64,000 nucleotides of DNA from Pseudanabaena sp. (GTDB taxonomy: Bacteria; Cyanobacteriota; Cyanobacteriia; Pseudanabaenales; Pseudanabaenaceae). This document shows positions 8,532-16,734 of the stretch, one piece after another. The notes under the pieces were generated by a model. The model was not told where the DNA came from and ran no database searches. It worked only from the letters and a program-made list of their open reading frames with translations. Position 1 is the stretch's first letter, and every line of letters starts with the position of its first letter. The DNA is taken from positions 23,661-87,660 of the forward strand of contig QBLS01000018.1 of assembly GCA_003249015.1 (NCBI GenBank), read 5' to 3'. The position numbers were made by a program, and so were the translations under genes.

Positions 8532-9858
8532 TTACGGGTGGTGCTGACTTGGGGAAATATGGTCTTTCGTCGGTTAAAGGAGGACGCAACCAGAATCGCA
8601 GGGTATAAAATATCAGCTCTTTAACTTCAGTCCAGACGCGCTCAGATCGGACAAAAGATTCAGCATTAAATAGAAAATATTTTGGTTTGAGATCAAACCT
8701 TGTTCCAATCGGCCAGGGACATTGTGTCGAAAGGTCAGTACGACTGTCCGAAGGGTAGGTTGCCGTTGTCAGCGAAGTGTTGAGATCTTGATTTCTAAAG
8801 GATAGATATGTGCGTGTCGCCTCAATGGGCGAAGTGATGGCAAGGATTCTTCTACTATTGCGAGGGTCTTCCCGTAGCAGCCTGTTTTTTTCCATTGATT
8901 TAATTAGCCTGCTAATTTCATCTCCACTACTGCGGATAGAACGTCCCGATGGCTCAATGATGATAAATTGCTTGATCTCGGCTATGTTTGGCAAGCTCGT
9001 CAAGGCTGCACACATTTGATCAGCTTCTGTGAGATCGATCTTGGGTAGAGCCTCAGTGGATGTTTCGGCTGGCTTAGTAAAGTAAGCTTCGTAACGAGGA
9101 TCATAGCGTAGCCCTCCTGTATTGGCGATTCCTGTTTGTCCTGCGATCGCTGTTCTTACTTCTTCTTTGGAGCGATTTTCGGACTCTGGATCAATTAAAC
9201 AGGGATAGCCTTTGGTGGGTGGATAGGTAGTACGTCGCCCACCACTGAGAATAATCAGGGGCTTTTGTTGAGAGTCAGCGGCATTCCAAAGTCTGACTGC
9301 TTCTTGAATGCGAGGTTCGTAGGGAGGATTTTCAGCTAAGACCACAAATAGATCATAAATACCGAGTTTAAAGTCGGCTAATTCTTGTTCAGAAAGATTG
9401 CGTACTGGTCGTCGATAGGACTGCTCAACAGCATTCGCACCCTGCTGCTCGAGGTAGCAGGTAAATAACTCAGAAGTGGCGTTATTTGTGGCGATCGCAA
9501 ATATCAGTAAAATAATCAGAGACTCTCTAGTGACAGCATTAACTTTGTCAACAGCATTTTTATTGTCAACTTTCTCACCACTCTTAATTTTGAGGTCTTT
9601 AAGTCGAAACCAGTAATTAAGAACCATTAACAGCAGGATAATTCCTGTTAAGGTGAAGGGAAATGAAAGGAAATCGACAACTATCTTGGGGATTGGGTCT
9701 TCAACAAATCTAAAGTTAGCGAAAATAATTGCTACTAAAGCTGTAAAGATAACTAGCCCAAAAACACGAAACCAGTCCTTAGGAATTGCCTTAAACAGAA
9801 TAATAAAGACTGGAACGGCAATGATCCAAATCAGAATATTGGTTAATAGATCAAACAC
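8527..9858 (-). CDS. Membrane protein with a YdcF/DUF218-like domain
   Basis: 443 residues. The first ~135 hold four hydrophobic segments (around 5-25, 30-48, 62-82 and 112-130), with a short basic segment (FRLKDLKIKSGEK) at about 87-99 before the last. The rest is soluble and resembles the DUF218/YdcF (ElyC/SanA) fold: a first strand with a polar loop (LFVVLAENPPYEPRIQEAV), the hallmark PLIILSGGRRT near residue 206, a later IIIEPSGRSIRS, and an ILAITSPIEATRT segment where family members have the His/Arg active loop. DUF218 proteins act in envelope or peptidoglycan processes. The motifs are diverged and large insertions are present, so the family call is moderate. It stands alone and is convergent with the RRM gene. 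Confidence 0.55.
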   Translation of the reverse strand: MFDLLTNILIWIIAVPVFIILFKAIPKDWFRVFGLVIFTALVAIIFANFRFVEDPIPKIVVDFLSFPFTLTGIILLLMVLNYWFRLKDLKIKSGEKVDNKNAVDKVNAVTRESLIILLIFAIATNNATSELFTCYLEQQGANAVEQSYRRPVRNLSEQELADFKLGIYDLFVVLAENPPYEPRIQEAVRLWNAADSQQKPLIILSGGRRTTYPPTKGYPCLIDPESENRSKEEVRTAIAGQTGIANTGGLRYDPRYEAYFTKPAETSTEALPKIDLTEADQMCAALTSLPNIAEIKQFIIIEPSGRSIRSSGDEISRLIKSMEKNRLLREDPRNSRRILAITSPIEATRTYLSFRNQDLNTSLTTATYPSDSRTDLSTQCPWPIGTRFDLKPKYFLFNAESFVRSERVWTEVKELIFYTLRFWLRPPLTDERPYFPKSAPPVT

Positions 9859-9869
9859 TATCCCTCCAA

Positions 9870-9961
9870 AATTCTCTAGTACAAGCTTTCAAAAAACCGA
9901 TTTTGAGGTTTTTAGCACCGAAGCCACTAAAAACCCCAAAATCGGTTTCATAATGAGAATT
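9870..9961. repeat. Inverted-repeat element, AAACC-GATTTTG / AATTCTC family
   Basis: Inner palindrome 9894-9948 (AAACCGATTTTGAGG... and complement) flanked by outer inverted repeats AATTCTC (9870-9876) and GAGAATT (9955-9961). The same element occurs at 44163-44265; there the TTTTTTGAAAG flank is on the right instead of the left, so the two copies are in opposite orientation. Confidence 0.8.
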
Positions 9962-10108
9962 GCTGAGAGTTTTCAATTCAGTTGCAATGTCAGTGCAATA
10001 TGCTAGTCAATAGGGTTACAGATGTAAAGCGTTTTATCAGCTTTTATAAGATTTTTTCTGGCTATTTCCGCTATTCCTAGTAAATTCACAATTTTTGCAC
10101 TATTTCCT

Positions 10109-10966
10109 ATGTCGGTTAAAGAAGAGTTACGTTTACCCAGTTGGCTACGCCCCCAGATCGGCAAAGCTGATGAAATCTCTGAGGTGCAGCAAATAATCAA
10201 GCAGCGTGGGATTCACACAATCTGCGAAGAGGGGCGCTGTCCAAATCGTGCTGAATGCTATTCCCAAAAGACGGCAACCTTTTTGCTGATGGGTCCAACC
10301 TGTACCCGTGCCTGTGGATTTTGCCAAGTTGATAAAGGACATCAACCGATGCCCTTAGATCCTGATGAAGCTATTAAGGTGGCTGAGGCTGTCAATTTGT
10401 TGGGCTTAGACTATGTGGTGCTGACTTCAGTGGCAAGGGATGATTTGGCGGATCAGGGGGCTTCAGTATTTGTGGAGACGATCGCGGCGATTAGACGATC
10501 GCGTCCCCATGCCAAGATTGAGGTGCTAACTCCTGACTTTCGAGGCGATCGCCGTTGGGTGGAGATGGTTACTTTGGCGAAACCAGTTTGCTATAACCAC
10601 AATATTGAGACGGTGAAAAGGTTACAGGGCAAAGTAAGGCGCGGAGCAAAGTACGATCGCACTCTGTCAGTTTTAGAAATGGTCAAAGAGATCGATGCTC
10701 AAGTGATTACCAAGTCGGGGCTGATGGTCGGACATGGGGAAACTGTGGAGGAGTTGACAGAAACTATGCAAGATCTGTATGCGGTGGGTTGCAGCTCACT
10801 GACAATTGGGCAGTATTTGCGTCCATCCTTGGAGCATTTACCCGTGATTAAATATTGGACTCCCGATGAGTTTGAAGAGTTAGGGGCGATCGCGAAGCAG
10901 ATTGGATTTACCCATGTGCGATCAGGCGCTTTGGTGCGTAGCTCCTATCACGCGGGGCAAGTTTAA
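10109..10966 (+). CDS. lipA: Lipoyl synthase
   Basis: A radical-SAM enzyme that inserts two sulfurs into protein-bound octanoyl groups to make the lipoyl cofactor of 2-oxoacid dehydrogenases and the glycine cleavage system. Both cluster motifs are intact: the auxiliary [4Fe-4S] ligands C39, C44 and C50 in [12 protein letters not shown] and the radical-SAM ligands C65, C69 and C72 in CTRACGFC. The C terminus has the conserved RSSYHA, whose Ser also binds the auxiliary cluster. At 285 residues it has the usual length. The start ATG at 10109 begins [15 protein letters not shown], typical of the family. Transcribed alone. Confidence 0.95.
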   Translation: MSVKEELRLPSWLRPQIGKADEISEVQQIIKQRGIHTICEEGRCPNRAECYSQKTATFLLMGPTCTRACGFCQVDKGHQPMPLDPDEAIKVAEAVNLLGLDYVVLTSVARDDLADQGASVFVETIAAIRRSRPHAKIEVLTPDFRGDRRWVEMVTLAKPVCYNHNIETVKRLQGKVRRGAKYDRTLSVLEMVKEIDAQVITKSGLMVGHGETVEELTETMQDLYAVGCSSLTIGQYLRPSLEHLPVIKYWTPDEFEELGAIAKQIGFTHVRSGALVRSSYHAGQV

Positions 10967-11024
10967 AGAATAATGGCAGAGCTTCGCGCCGCTATTACTT
11001 ACCAATCCTAAATGAGTTGTAAGA

Positions 11025-11077
11025 GGCTTCGACTCCGCTCAGCCAGCAGTACAGGTTGGCTGAGCGGAGTCGAAGCC
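11025..11077. repeat. Palindromic repeat, GGCTTCGACTCCGCTCAGCC family
   Basis: Perfect arms around a short loop, 58 nt after lipA. Same family as 1971-2025, with one substitution mirrored in both arms (TCC/GGA instead of TTC/GAA). Confidence 0.9.
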
Positions 11078-11351
11078 CTACTTTTGTATGGACAAAAAAA
11101 TAGCGGGCAATGGCAACGTCAAGTAAATCCATTTCCCGCTAACTCTTGTTCAATGAAACAATTGAGACGCATACATAACTTCCCACGAAGCGAAAACGGT
11201 TTTCATCAGCTAAAGCGCTTATTTGAAAAGCTTTCTGATTCAGCATTTTGGCTTGACCTGTAGAAAATAGCAGTGCGCGGCGAAGCCGCGCACTGCTATT
11301 TCTTGGGTTTATTAAAAGTGGCAGCACTTCGCACTGTCACTTTTAATCTGG
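11078..11351. other. Intergenic region with palindromes
   Basis: Contains a perfect hairpin 11265-11301 (17-bp arms, core GCGCGGC-GAA-GCCGCGC) and an imperfect AAAAGTG...CACTTTT pair (about 11314-11345) just before the purK stop. An 83-codon open frame across this stretch consists partly of repeat sequence and I do not call it a gene. Confidence 0.6.
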
Positions 11352-12506
11352 TTATTTGCCATACCAAATATTTTCAAGGCGATCGCCCGTATCAATAGCT
11401 TGCTCATAGGTATCCGCCAAAATCGTGACATGGGCAAGTTTACGACCAACTGTAGACTGAGCCTTGCCATACCAATGTAAATATGTGTTGTCAAAATTGG
11501 CGATCGCTTTTAGCTTGAGCGCATACTCAGGACTATCGCAGTTTGCTTGCTCAAAACCCAGCAGATTGACCATGACTACTACGGGAGCGACCATCTCCAC
11601 TGTTCCCAGTGGCATCCCGCTAACCACTCGCAATAACTGCTCAAACTGTGAAGTACGACAGCCCTCAATGGTGTAATGCCCAGAGTTATGAGTGCGTGGG
11701 GCAATTTCATTGACGCTAAGTTCGCCTGTAGCAGTCAAAAACAACTCAATTCCAAATACACCGATCGCATCTAAGGTTTCTACTATCTGCTGAGCAATCA
11801 CTTTGACTTTTTTAGCAATATTTTGATCGATGCGGGCGGGGGCAATCGTGCGGCGACAAACCTGATCAATCTGGAGAGTCTCCACAACGGGATAGATCGT
11901 CGTCTCGCCAGACTCCGATCGCGCCACCATCACGGCTAACTCGCGCTCAAAGGGAATGAAGGTTTCAGCGATCGCTGGAGCTCTATGCATACTATCCCAA
12001 GCCGATCTTAATTTGCTCTCATCCTCAATCACCCAAGTGCCTTTGCCATCGTAGCCATGCCTTCTTGCTTTCAAAATTAAAGGATAGCCAAGATGTTGTG
12101 CGGCGGCTAAAAGTTCTGACTCTGACTCCACATTGTAAAAATCAGGAGTAGGAATGTGATGATGTTTAAAATGCTGACGCTGCTTGAGTTTATCAACTGA
12201 TACCGCTAGGGTTGCCAGACTTGGCAGAAATAATATGCGATCGCCAGAATCATCACTCAAGGCTTGCAAAGCCCCTAGATCCACAAACTCATTTTCAAAG
12301 GTAATAACTTGACAATTTTTAGCCAATTTTGCGGTGGCGATCGCGTCAGTTACCTTGCCATAAATTAAGTGATCGGCACTACGCACCGCAGGTTCGTCAG
12401 GGCTAGCCGCCTGTACTGTCAGTTCTAGCCCTAACTGTTTAGCTGCGATCGCTGTCATCCATGCAAGCTGACCTCCACCAATTACGCCAATTTTTTGCCG
12501 AGTCAC
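11352..12506 (-). CDS. purK: N5-carboxyaminoimidazole ribonucleotide synthase
   Basis: An ATP-grasp enzyme that carboxylates aminoimidazole ribonucleotide with bicarbonate in purine biosynthesis. 384 residues. It opens with the N-terminal motif IGVIGGGQLAWM, has the ATP-binding LKARRHGYDGKGT near residue 148, and the catalytic NEIAPRTHNSGHYT near residue 270, all characteristic of PurK rather than PurT or biotin carboxylase. The partner mutase gene purE is not in this window. The gene stands alone between repeat-filled gaps. Confidence 0.93.
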   Translation of the reverse strand: MTRQKIGVIGGGQLAWMTAIAAKQLGLELTVQAASPDEPAVRSADHLIYGKVTDAIATAKLAKNCQVITFENEFVDLGALQALSDDSGDRILFLPSLATLAVSVDKLKQRQHFKHHHIPTPDFYNVESESELLAAAQHLGYPLILKARRHGYDGKGTWVIEDESKLRSAWDSMHRAPAIAETFIPFERELAVMVARSESGETTIYPVVETLQIDQVCRRTIAPARIDQNIAKKVKVIAQQIVETLDAIGVFGIELFLTATGELSVNEIAPRTHNSGHYTIEGCRTSQFEQLLRVVSGMPLGTVEMVAPVVVMVNLLGFEQANCDSPEYALKLKAIANFDNTYLHWYGKAQSTVGRKLAHVTILADTYEQAIDTGDRLENIWYGK

Positions 12507-12544
12507 TACTCTATTTCCTTAAATTACATCCAAACTTAATCGTA

Positions 12545-12595
12545 AACCCAATAAGTGAATGGCGGCGCAGAGCGCCGCCATTCACTTATTGGGTT
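12545..12595. repeat. Perfect palindrome, GGCGC core
   Basis: 24-bp arms, loop AGA, core GGCGGCGC/GCGCCGCC. It lies 38 nt upstream of the purK start. Confidence 0.9.
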
Positions 12596-12632
12596 AGCGC
12601 CTAATTAACTAGGCGCAATTAAATATACAACC

Positions 12633-12675
12633 CTAAAACCTATGGCGCACGCGCAGCGTGCGCCACAGGTTCTTA
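12633..12675. repeat. Palindromic repeat, CTAAAACC-TGGCGCACGC family
   Basis: Second copy of the element at 2714-2756, with the same left flank (AACTAGGCGCAATTAAATATA). Confidence 0.85.
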
Positions 12676-12742
12676 GATACTTGTAGTGCTTTTTAAACAG
12701 GCGAGGAAACAAACCCGTACTTCAATTGAGGCTTTGAGTAGT

Positions 12743-12795
12743 CCAAATAGGCTTGAGGAAGCGGCGCTCCGCGCCGCTTCCTCAAGCCTATTTGG
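12743..12795. repeat. Perfect palindrome, GCGGCGC core
   Basis: 25-bp arms with loop TCC. Outer arm CCAAATAGGCTTGAGG is unrelated to the arms of the other GGCGC-core hairpins. Confidence 0.9.
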
Positions 12796-12799
12796 GTTC

Positions 12800-12914
12800 T
12801 ATAGTCGTAGCCATTCTTGTTAGGACACAAAACCAGAAGACGAGTTGCGGCGCTTCGCGCCGCAACTCGCTTCTTGGGTTTTGATTTGTCCTAATGAAGG
12901 TGGCGACAGCTATA
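12800..12914. repeat. MITE-like element with TATAG...GCTATA ends
   Basis: 115 bp. Imperfect terminal inverted repeats (TATAGTCGTAGCCA... versus the complement of ...TGGCGACAGCTATA, continuing to TTAGGACA/TGTCCTAA) enclose an AAAACC...GGTTTT palindrome with a GCGGCGC-TTC-GCGCCGC core. The organisation matches 7446-7561. Confidence 0.75.
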
Positions 12915-13074
12915 ACTAAGCGCAAAGCGCTGTATATAGCGCTGAAAACTACTAATGTGAATTATGAAAAATCATTTGTATGATGAGAATCATTGCGATG
13001 ATTTTGCCCTGAGTAAAAATAGATGTAGCTTTTGATATGCTGTGTAATAACTGACTGCAAATTTATAAAGAACT
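12915..13074. other. Intergenic region upstream of ycf3
   Basis: 160 nt, AT-rich, no credible ORF. A TATGCT-like hexamer (about 13036-13041) could be a -10 box for ycf3, but no convincing -35 accompanies it. Confidence 0.35.
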
Positions 13075-13587
13075 ATGCCTAGATCGCAACGTAATGACAA
13101 CTTCGTCGATCAAACCTTCACTGTTATTGCCGACACGATTTTAAAACTTTTTCCTGCCAGTCAGAGAGAAAAGGAAGCCTTTGCTTACTATCGCGATGGT
13201 ATGTCCGCTCAAGGAGATGGCGAATATGCTGAAGCTCTAGCAAACTATGAAGAAGCCCTCAGCCTTGAAGAAAACTCTTACGATCGCAGCTATATCTATT
13301 ACAACATGGGGCTAATCCATGCCAGTAACGGCGATCATGACAAGGCTCTGGAATACTATGAGCAAGCGATCGACCTCAATCCACGGATGCCTCAAGCTCT
13401 AAATAACGTGGCTGTAATTTATCACCACAAAGGCGAAAATGCCCAAGATGAAGAGCAGTCTGAAGAATATTTCAACATTGCGGCTGATCATTGGGTCAGA
13501 GCCATTCGCCTTGCCCCCAATAATTACATTGAGGCTCAAAACTGGCTAAAGACCACTGGCAGAGCCGATATTAACCTTTTCTTCTAA
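13075..13587 (+). CDS. ycf3: Photosystem I assembly protein Ycf3
   Basis: A thylakoid-associated TPR chaperone needed to assemble the photosystem I reaction-centre subunits. 170 residues, the family's usual length of about 170-173. The N terminus [20 protein letters not shown] is diagnostic, followed by three tetratricopeptide repeats (about residues 35-68, 72-105 and 120-153) and a conserved end, [15 protein letters not shown]. It is a monocistronic-looking gene 73 nt upstream of gatC. Confidence 0.96.
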   Translation: MPRSQRNDNFVDQTFTVIADTILKLFPASQREKEAFAYYRDGMSAQGDGEYAEALANYEEALSLEENSYDRSYIYYNMGLIHASNGDHDKALEYYEQAIDLNPRMPQALNNVAVIYHHKGENAQDEEQSEEYFNIAADHWVRAIRLAPNNYIEAQNWLKTTGRADINLFF

Positions 13588-13659
13588 AACCCAAAGTTGT
13601 AGCGCAAGCCTCGCGCTGCAACTTTGATCTGTATTTATCCAAAATCTATTTAAAAAATT

Positions 13660-13950
13660 ATGATTGATCGCGAACAAGTGCGCCATGTCGCCCGTTTGGG
13701 GCGTTTGCAACTAACCGAAGCTGAAGAAATTTCTTTTACTAAGCAATTGGATAGCATCATCGACTACTTTCAGCAGTTAAATGAGCTAGACCCTTTACTA
13801 GAAGGTGTTGAGCCGACAACCAGAGCCGTTAATACAGTCAACATTACTCGCCCTGATGTATTGCAACCCTTTGGAGATCGCGAGACTTTACTAAATTGCG
13901 CTCCTGACCGCGATGAAGACTTTTTCCGAGTACCGCAAATCATGGGTTAA
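13660..13950 (+). CDS. gatC: Aspartyl/glutamyl-tRNA amidotransferase subunit C
   Basis: The small structural subunit of the GatCAB amidotransferase, which converts misacylated Glu-tRNA(Gln) and Asp-tRNA(Asn). 96 residues; typical motifs are REQVRHVARLGRLQLTEAE at the start, LDSIIDYFQQLNELD in the middle, and VEPTTRAVN with a C-terminal FFRVPQIMG. gatA and gatB are not in the window, as is usual in cyanobacteria. The stop is 6 nt from the next start, so the following response regulator is probably co-transcribed and translationally coupled. Confidence 0.95.
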   Translation: MIDREQVRHVARLGRLQLTEAEEISFTKQLDSIIDYFQQLNELDPLLEGVEPTTRAVNTVNITRPDVLQPFGDRETLLNCAPDRDEDFFRVPQIMG

Positions 13951-13956
13951 GTAAAG

Positions 13957-14376
13957 ATGAACACTTTAGGCGATCGCACATCTAATCTGTCCAGCCTTGC
14001 CATCTTGTTAGCCGAAGATAACCCCGTTAATCAAAAAGTGGCGATTAGAGTACTCAAACTTTTGGGGTATCAAGCCGATGTAGTTAACAATGGTCAGGAA
14101 GTAATCAAAGCGATCGCTGAGAAAGTATATGACTTAATCTTGATGGATATGCAGATGCCGATCATGGACGGGATCGAGGCAACCCGATATATCCGTAATC
14201 AAGAAGCTGAGTCTCAAAGTCACCCTATTGCAATCATCGCGATGACAGCTAACTCTTCTGAAGACGATCAGCTCCTCTGTCGTAATGCAGGAATGAATGA
14301 TTACATCAGTAAGCCAATTCAGATAGAGAAGATCAAACACATTTTGCATCATTACGAAATGCAAAAAGACCAATAA
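13957..14376 (+). CDS. Stand-alone response-regulator receiver (CheY-like)
   Basis: A single receiver domain of 139 residues with no output domain. The acidic pocket is E20/D21 (LAEDNPVNQKV), the phospho-acceptor D64 (LILMDMQMPIMDG), the Thr switch is in IAMTANS, and K119 is in YISKP. The LAEDNPVNQ/MPVMDG style is that of receivers usually found in hybrid histidine kinases, so this probably acts in a multistep relay, receiving phosphate from an Hpt protein. A stand-alone Hpt gene lies 38 kb away at 52684. It is coupled to gatC by a 6-nt gap, which seems to be positional rather than functional. Confidence 0.9.
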   Translation: MNTLGDRTSNLSSLAILLAEDNPVNQKVAIRVLKLLGYQADVVNNGQEVIKAIAEKVYDLILMDMQMPIMDGIEATRYIRNQEAESQSHPIAIIAMTANSSEDDQLLCRNAGMNDYISKPIQIEKIKHILHHYEMQKDQ

Positions 14377-14423
14377 AAAAGCTATTGACTCACCAAAGGT
14401 GAGTCAATAGCTTTTTTATTGGT
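14369..14423. terminator. Bidirectional terminator with perfect 26-bp arms
   Basis: Stem 14369-14394 / 14398-14423 with loop AAA and flanking A6/T6 runs, between convergent genes. The left arm starts inside the receiver gene and contains its last two codons and stop (ACCAATAA); the right arm ends in the inverted copy TTATTGGT. Confidence 0.9.
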
Positions 14424-14431
14424 GAAAATCT

Positions 14432-14722
14432 CTAAGCTGAAACAGCTTCTACTTCTGCAACTTCTACTACAGGAGCATAAACGCTGATTTTCTTGCGGGT
14501 CTTGCCAAAGCGCTCAAACGCGACAATGCCATCAACAGTGGCATATAGGGTGTCATCACTGCCGCGACCAACATTGTTGCCAGGGTGGAACTTGGTACCA
14601 CGTTGACGAACTAGGATGCTACCAGCTTTGACGACCTGACCGCCGTAGCGCTTTACGCCAAGGCGCTTAGCATTAGAGTCACGTCCGTTTCTTGTACTAC
14701 CCGTACCTTTCTTGTGTGCCAT
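14432..14722 (-). CDS. rpmA: 50S ribosomal protein L27
   Basis: 96 residues. The bL27 signature is present: N-terminal [20 protein letters not shown], which reaches toward the peptidyl-transferase centre, then [22 protein letters not shown]. The C-terminal tail ([16 protein letters not shown]) is slightly extended. It follows rplU on the same strand (72 nt gap), the conserved L21-L27 pair. Confidence 0.97.
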   Translation of the reverse strand: MAHKKGTGSTRNGRDSNAKRLGVKRYGGQVVKAGSILVRQRGTKFHPGNNVGRGSDDTLYATVDGIVAFERFGKTRKKISVYAPVVEVAEVEAVSA

Positions 14723-14794
14723 TTGTTTTATGTCCTCATGAATATTTTTGCGTTAGGACTGCGGCGCTTTGCGCCGCAGTCCGCAGATTTTGAG

Positions 14795-15124
14795 TTAAGC
14801 CGCTTGACCGCTTAGGTTGATTGCTTCCACCATGATCCGAGTCAAAGGCTGACGGTGACCGTTCTTTCTGCGAGTCTTCTTTTTAGGGCGCATTTTGTAA
14901 ACGATTACTTTTTTTGCCTTGTGATGGCGCATTACAGTGACTTCTACGGTAGCACTATCAACTACGGGCTGACCGATAGAGATGTCGCCATCCATATTGA
15001 CAAACAAAACTTTATCAATGGTTAATTTACTGTCTTCTTCGGCTTCTAAAAGCTCAACGTCATAAAATCTGCCGACTTCGACGCGATATTGCTTACCGCC
15101 TGTTTCGATGATTGCGTAACTCAT
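14795..15124 (-). CDS. rplU: 50S ribosomal protein L21
   Basis: 109 residues. The bL21 features are MSYAIIETGGKQYRVEVG at the start, the beta-strand IGQPVV, and the basic VYKMRPKKKTRRKNGHRQ loop that contacts 23S rRNA. First gene of the rplU-rpmA operon. Upstream, 15125-15309 contains no gene. Confidence 0.97.
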   Translation of the reverse strand: MSYAIIETGGKQYRVEVGRFYDVELLEAEEDSKLTIDKVLFVNMDGDISIGQPVVDSATVEVTVMRHHKAKKVIVYKMRPKKKTRRKNGHRQPLTRIMVEAINLSGQAA

Positions 15125-15309
15125 AGTATTTAGATATTTAGTAAATGCCGTACAGGTATTGGGAAGTTGATCTCACCAATTTTGCGAATGACCCGATCCG
15201 AGCATGAAAGATCGTGCGATCTATAAATATACATGAACTTTAGAAATATAGCTATCACCATTTTTAAGAATTAGCGACGCGGAGCGTGGCTAATTCTGGG
15301 GTCTGAAAT

Positions 15310-16152
15310 TTACTTCAGCCAACCTGAGCCGATCGCGATCAGTAATCCAGTGCCAAAAACTAGCCGATAGCCGACAAATACCCAAGTCGTATGGGTTTGA
15401 AAAAACTTGAGGAGCCATGCGATCGCCAGATAAGAAAAAATCACCGATGACAACAAGCCAATGACAAGTTGTCCAGCACCAATATCTCCAAAGCCATTCT
15501 TGATAAGACTCAATAATTCCACAAGTCCACCAATAGTAATGGCAGGGATACCTAGCAAAAAAGAAAATCGCGTCGCCGCCACCCGATCTAGCCCCAAAAA
15601 CAATCCTGCGGTCAAGGTTGAGCCAGAACGTGATACTCCAGGGATTAGCGCCATCATTTGGGCGAGTCCCATTAAAATTCCGTCAATGACCCCTACTTCC
15701 TGAAAGTAACGTTTCTCTTTGGTGCTGCGTTGCCCAAATACTTCCGATAGGGCGAGTAGACTGGACATCATAATGGAGGCAATCGCGATCGTGGTGAGAC
15801 TGCGTAATGCCGACTTGTCGTAATCAGGCAAGAAAATCTTGATTAGCAAACCACCAAAGATAATGGGAATTGTCCCCAAGGCGATCGCTAGGGCTAATTT
15901 AAATTCTTGAGACTTGTAGTCTTTTTCTCGAATGGCTTTGATGCTGCCCAAAGTAATGTTTTGCAGATCTGACCCAAAATAGCTCACCACTGCCACAATG
16001 CTGCCCAGTTGAATGACTGCGTCAAAGGAAATACCTGCTTCTTGCCAGCCAAAGATAGCGGGGAATACTTTTAGATGAGCAGTACTACTGATTGGCAAAA
16101 ACTCGGTCAGCCCTTGCACAATCCCCAAAATAAAAGCTTGCCAGTATTCCAT
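15310..16152 (-). CDS. uppP: Undecaprenyl-diphosphatase
   Basis: A BacA/UppP integral membrane phosphatase that recycles undecaprenyl pyrophosphate for cell-wall synthesis; loss sensitises cells to bacitracin. Motif 1 (QGLTEFLPISSTAHL) and motif 2 (PGVSRSGSTLTAGL) are both intact. About eight hydrophobic segments. The frame has an ATG 24 nt further upstream, but starting at MEYWQAFILGIVQG (16152) matches the family's N terminus, so I use it. Transcribed alone. Confidence 0.94.
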   Translation of the reverse strand: MEYWQAFILGIVQGLTEFLPISSTAHLKVFPAIFGWQEAGISFDAVIQLGSIVAVVSYFGSDLQNITLGSIKAIREKDYKSQEFKLALAIALGTIPIIFGGLLIKIFLPDYDKSALRSLTTIAIASIMMSSLLALSEVFGQRSTKEKRYFQEVGVIDGILMGLAQMMALIPGVSRSGSTLTAGLFLGLDRVAATRFSFLLGIPAITIGGLVELLSLIKNGFGDIGAGQLVIGLLSSVIFSYLAIAWLLKFFQTHTTWVFVGYRLVFGTGLLIAIGSGWLK

Positions 16153-16345
16153 AAAAGTTAAATCGATATACAGCAAGATTTTACAGTGTCATGGCTACAG
16201 CAAAGCCGCCCGATACTCAAGCGGCTCTGCTTGGACAAGTTTCAAATTAAAAAATGGCGTAGCCATTTTTTAATTTGGTTTTGCTGGCATAATGGAAGGT
16301 AAACGCAATTTCTGACAATCTTTTATTTAATCTAGGTATAAGCAC

Positions 16346-16480
16346 ATGGATTTGAGAGTACTTATTGTTTTGGGCCCGATTGCTCTAGTTGTTCTATGGG
16401 CAGCTTTTAATCTTGGTAAGGCAGTAATTAAGGGAGAAGCTAGCCTATTTGGTAAGCAAGGTAATAACCCTTTTCAATAG
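16346..16480 (+). CDS. psbY: Photosystem II protein Y (PsbY)
   Basis: A 44-codon ORF. The product begins MDLRVLIVLGPIALVVLWAA and continues FNLGKAVIKG before a polar tail. One transmembrane helix with the conserved MD-R-hydrophobic start and a W-A-x-F-N-x-G-K end is the pattern of PsbY, a small single-helix subunit at the periphery of photosystem II. The tail (EASLFGKQGNNPFQ) is a little longer than in many cyanobacteria. The identification rests on this short pattern only. Confidence 0.75.
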   Translation: MDLRVLIVLGPIALVVLWAAFNLGKAVIKGEASLFGKQGNNPFQ

Positions 16481-16734
16481 ATCTAGTTATAGAAAACAGG
16501 TTCTACTCCCTGCCCAACGAAGAAATAGACATATAAAACCAAGAAATATAGTTGCGGCGCTTCGCGCCGCAACTATATTTGTTTCACTTGGAAGGGAGTA
16601 AATAACAAGATAAGGACGCATTGCGTCCTTATCTTGTTATTTAGGCTTATTGTTAGGTATGCACAGTCGTAAGCGTACATAGCTATAAAATGAGTTATGT
16701 AAATAATTAAATTAGTCTTAAGGGTAGCTAAAAC
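16481..16734. other. Intergenic region with two perfect palindromes
   Basis: Hairpin 16544-16580 (17-bp arms, TTC loop, GCGGCGC core) and hairpin 16600-16642 (21-bp arms around a single T, AAATAACAAGATAAGGACGCA). No ORF of note before gltA. Confidence 0.8.

Noticed and set aside
9653..10006. 117-codon plus-strand frame
   Set aside because: Mostly antisense to the membrane segments of the YdcF-like gene and then through a palindromic element; no family features.
11012..11263. 83-codon plus-strand frame
   Set aside because: Begins in a palindromic repeat, lacks a ribosome site and shows no recognisable protein pattern.
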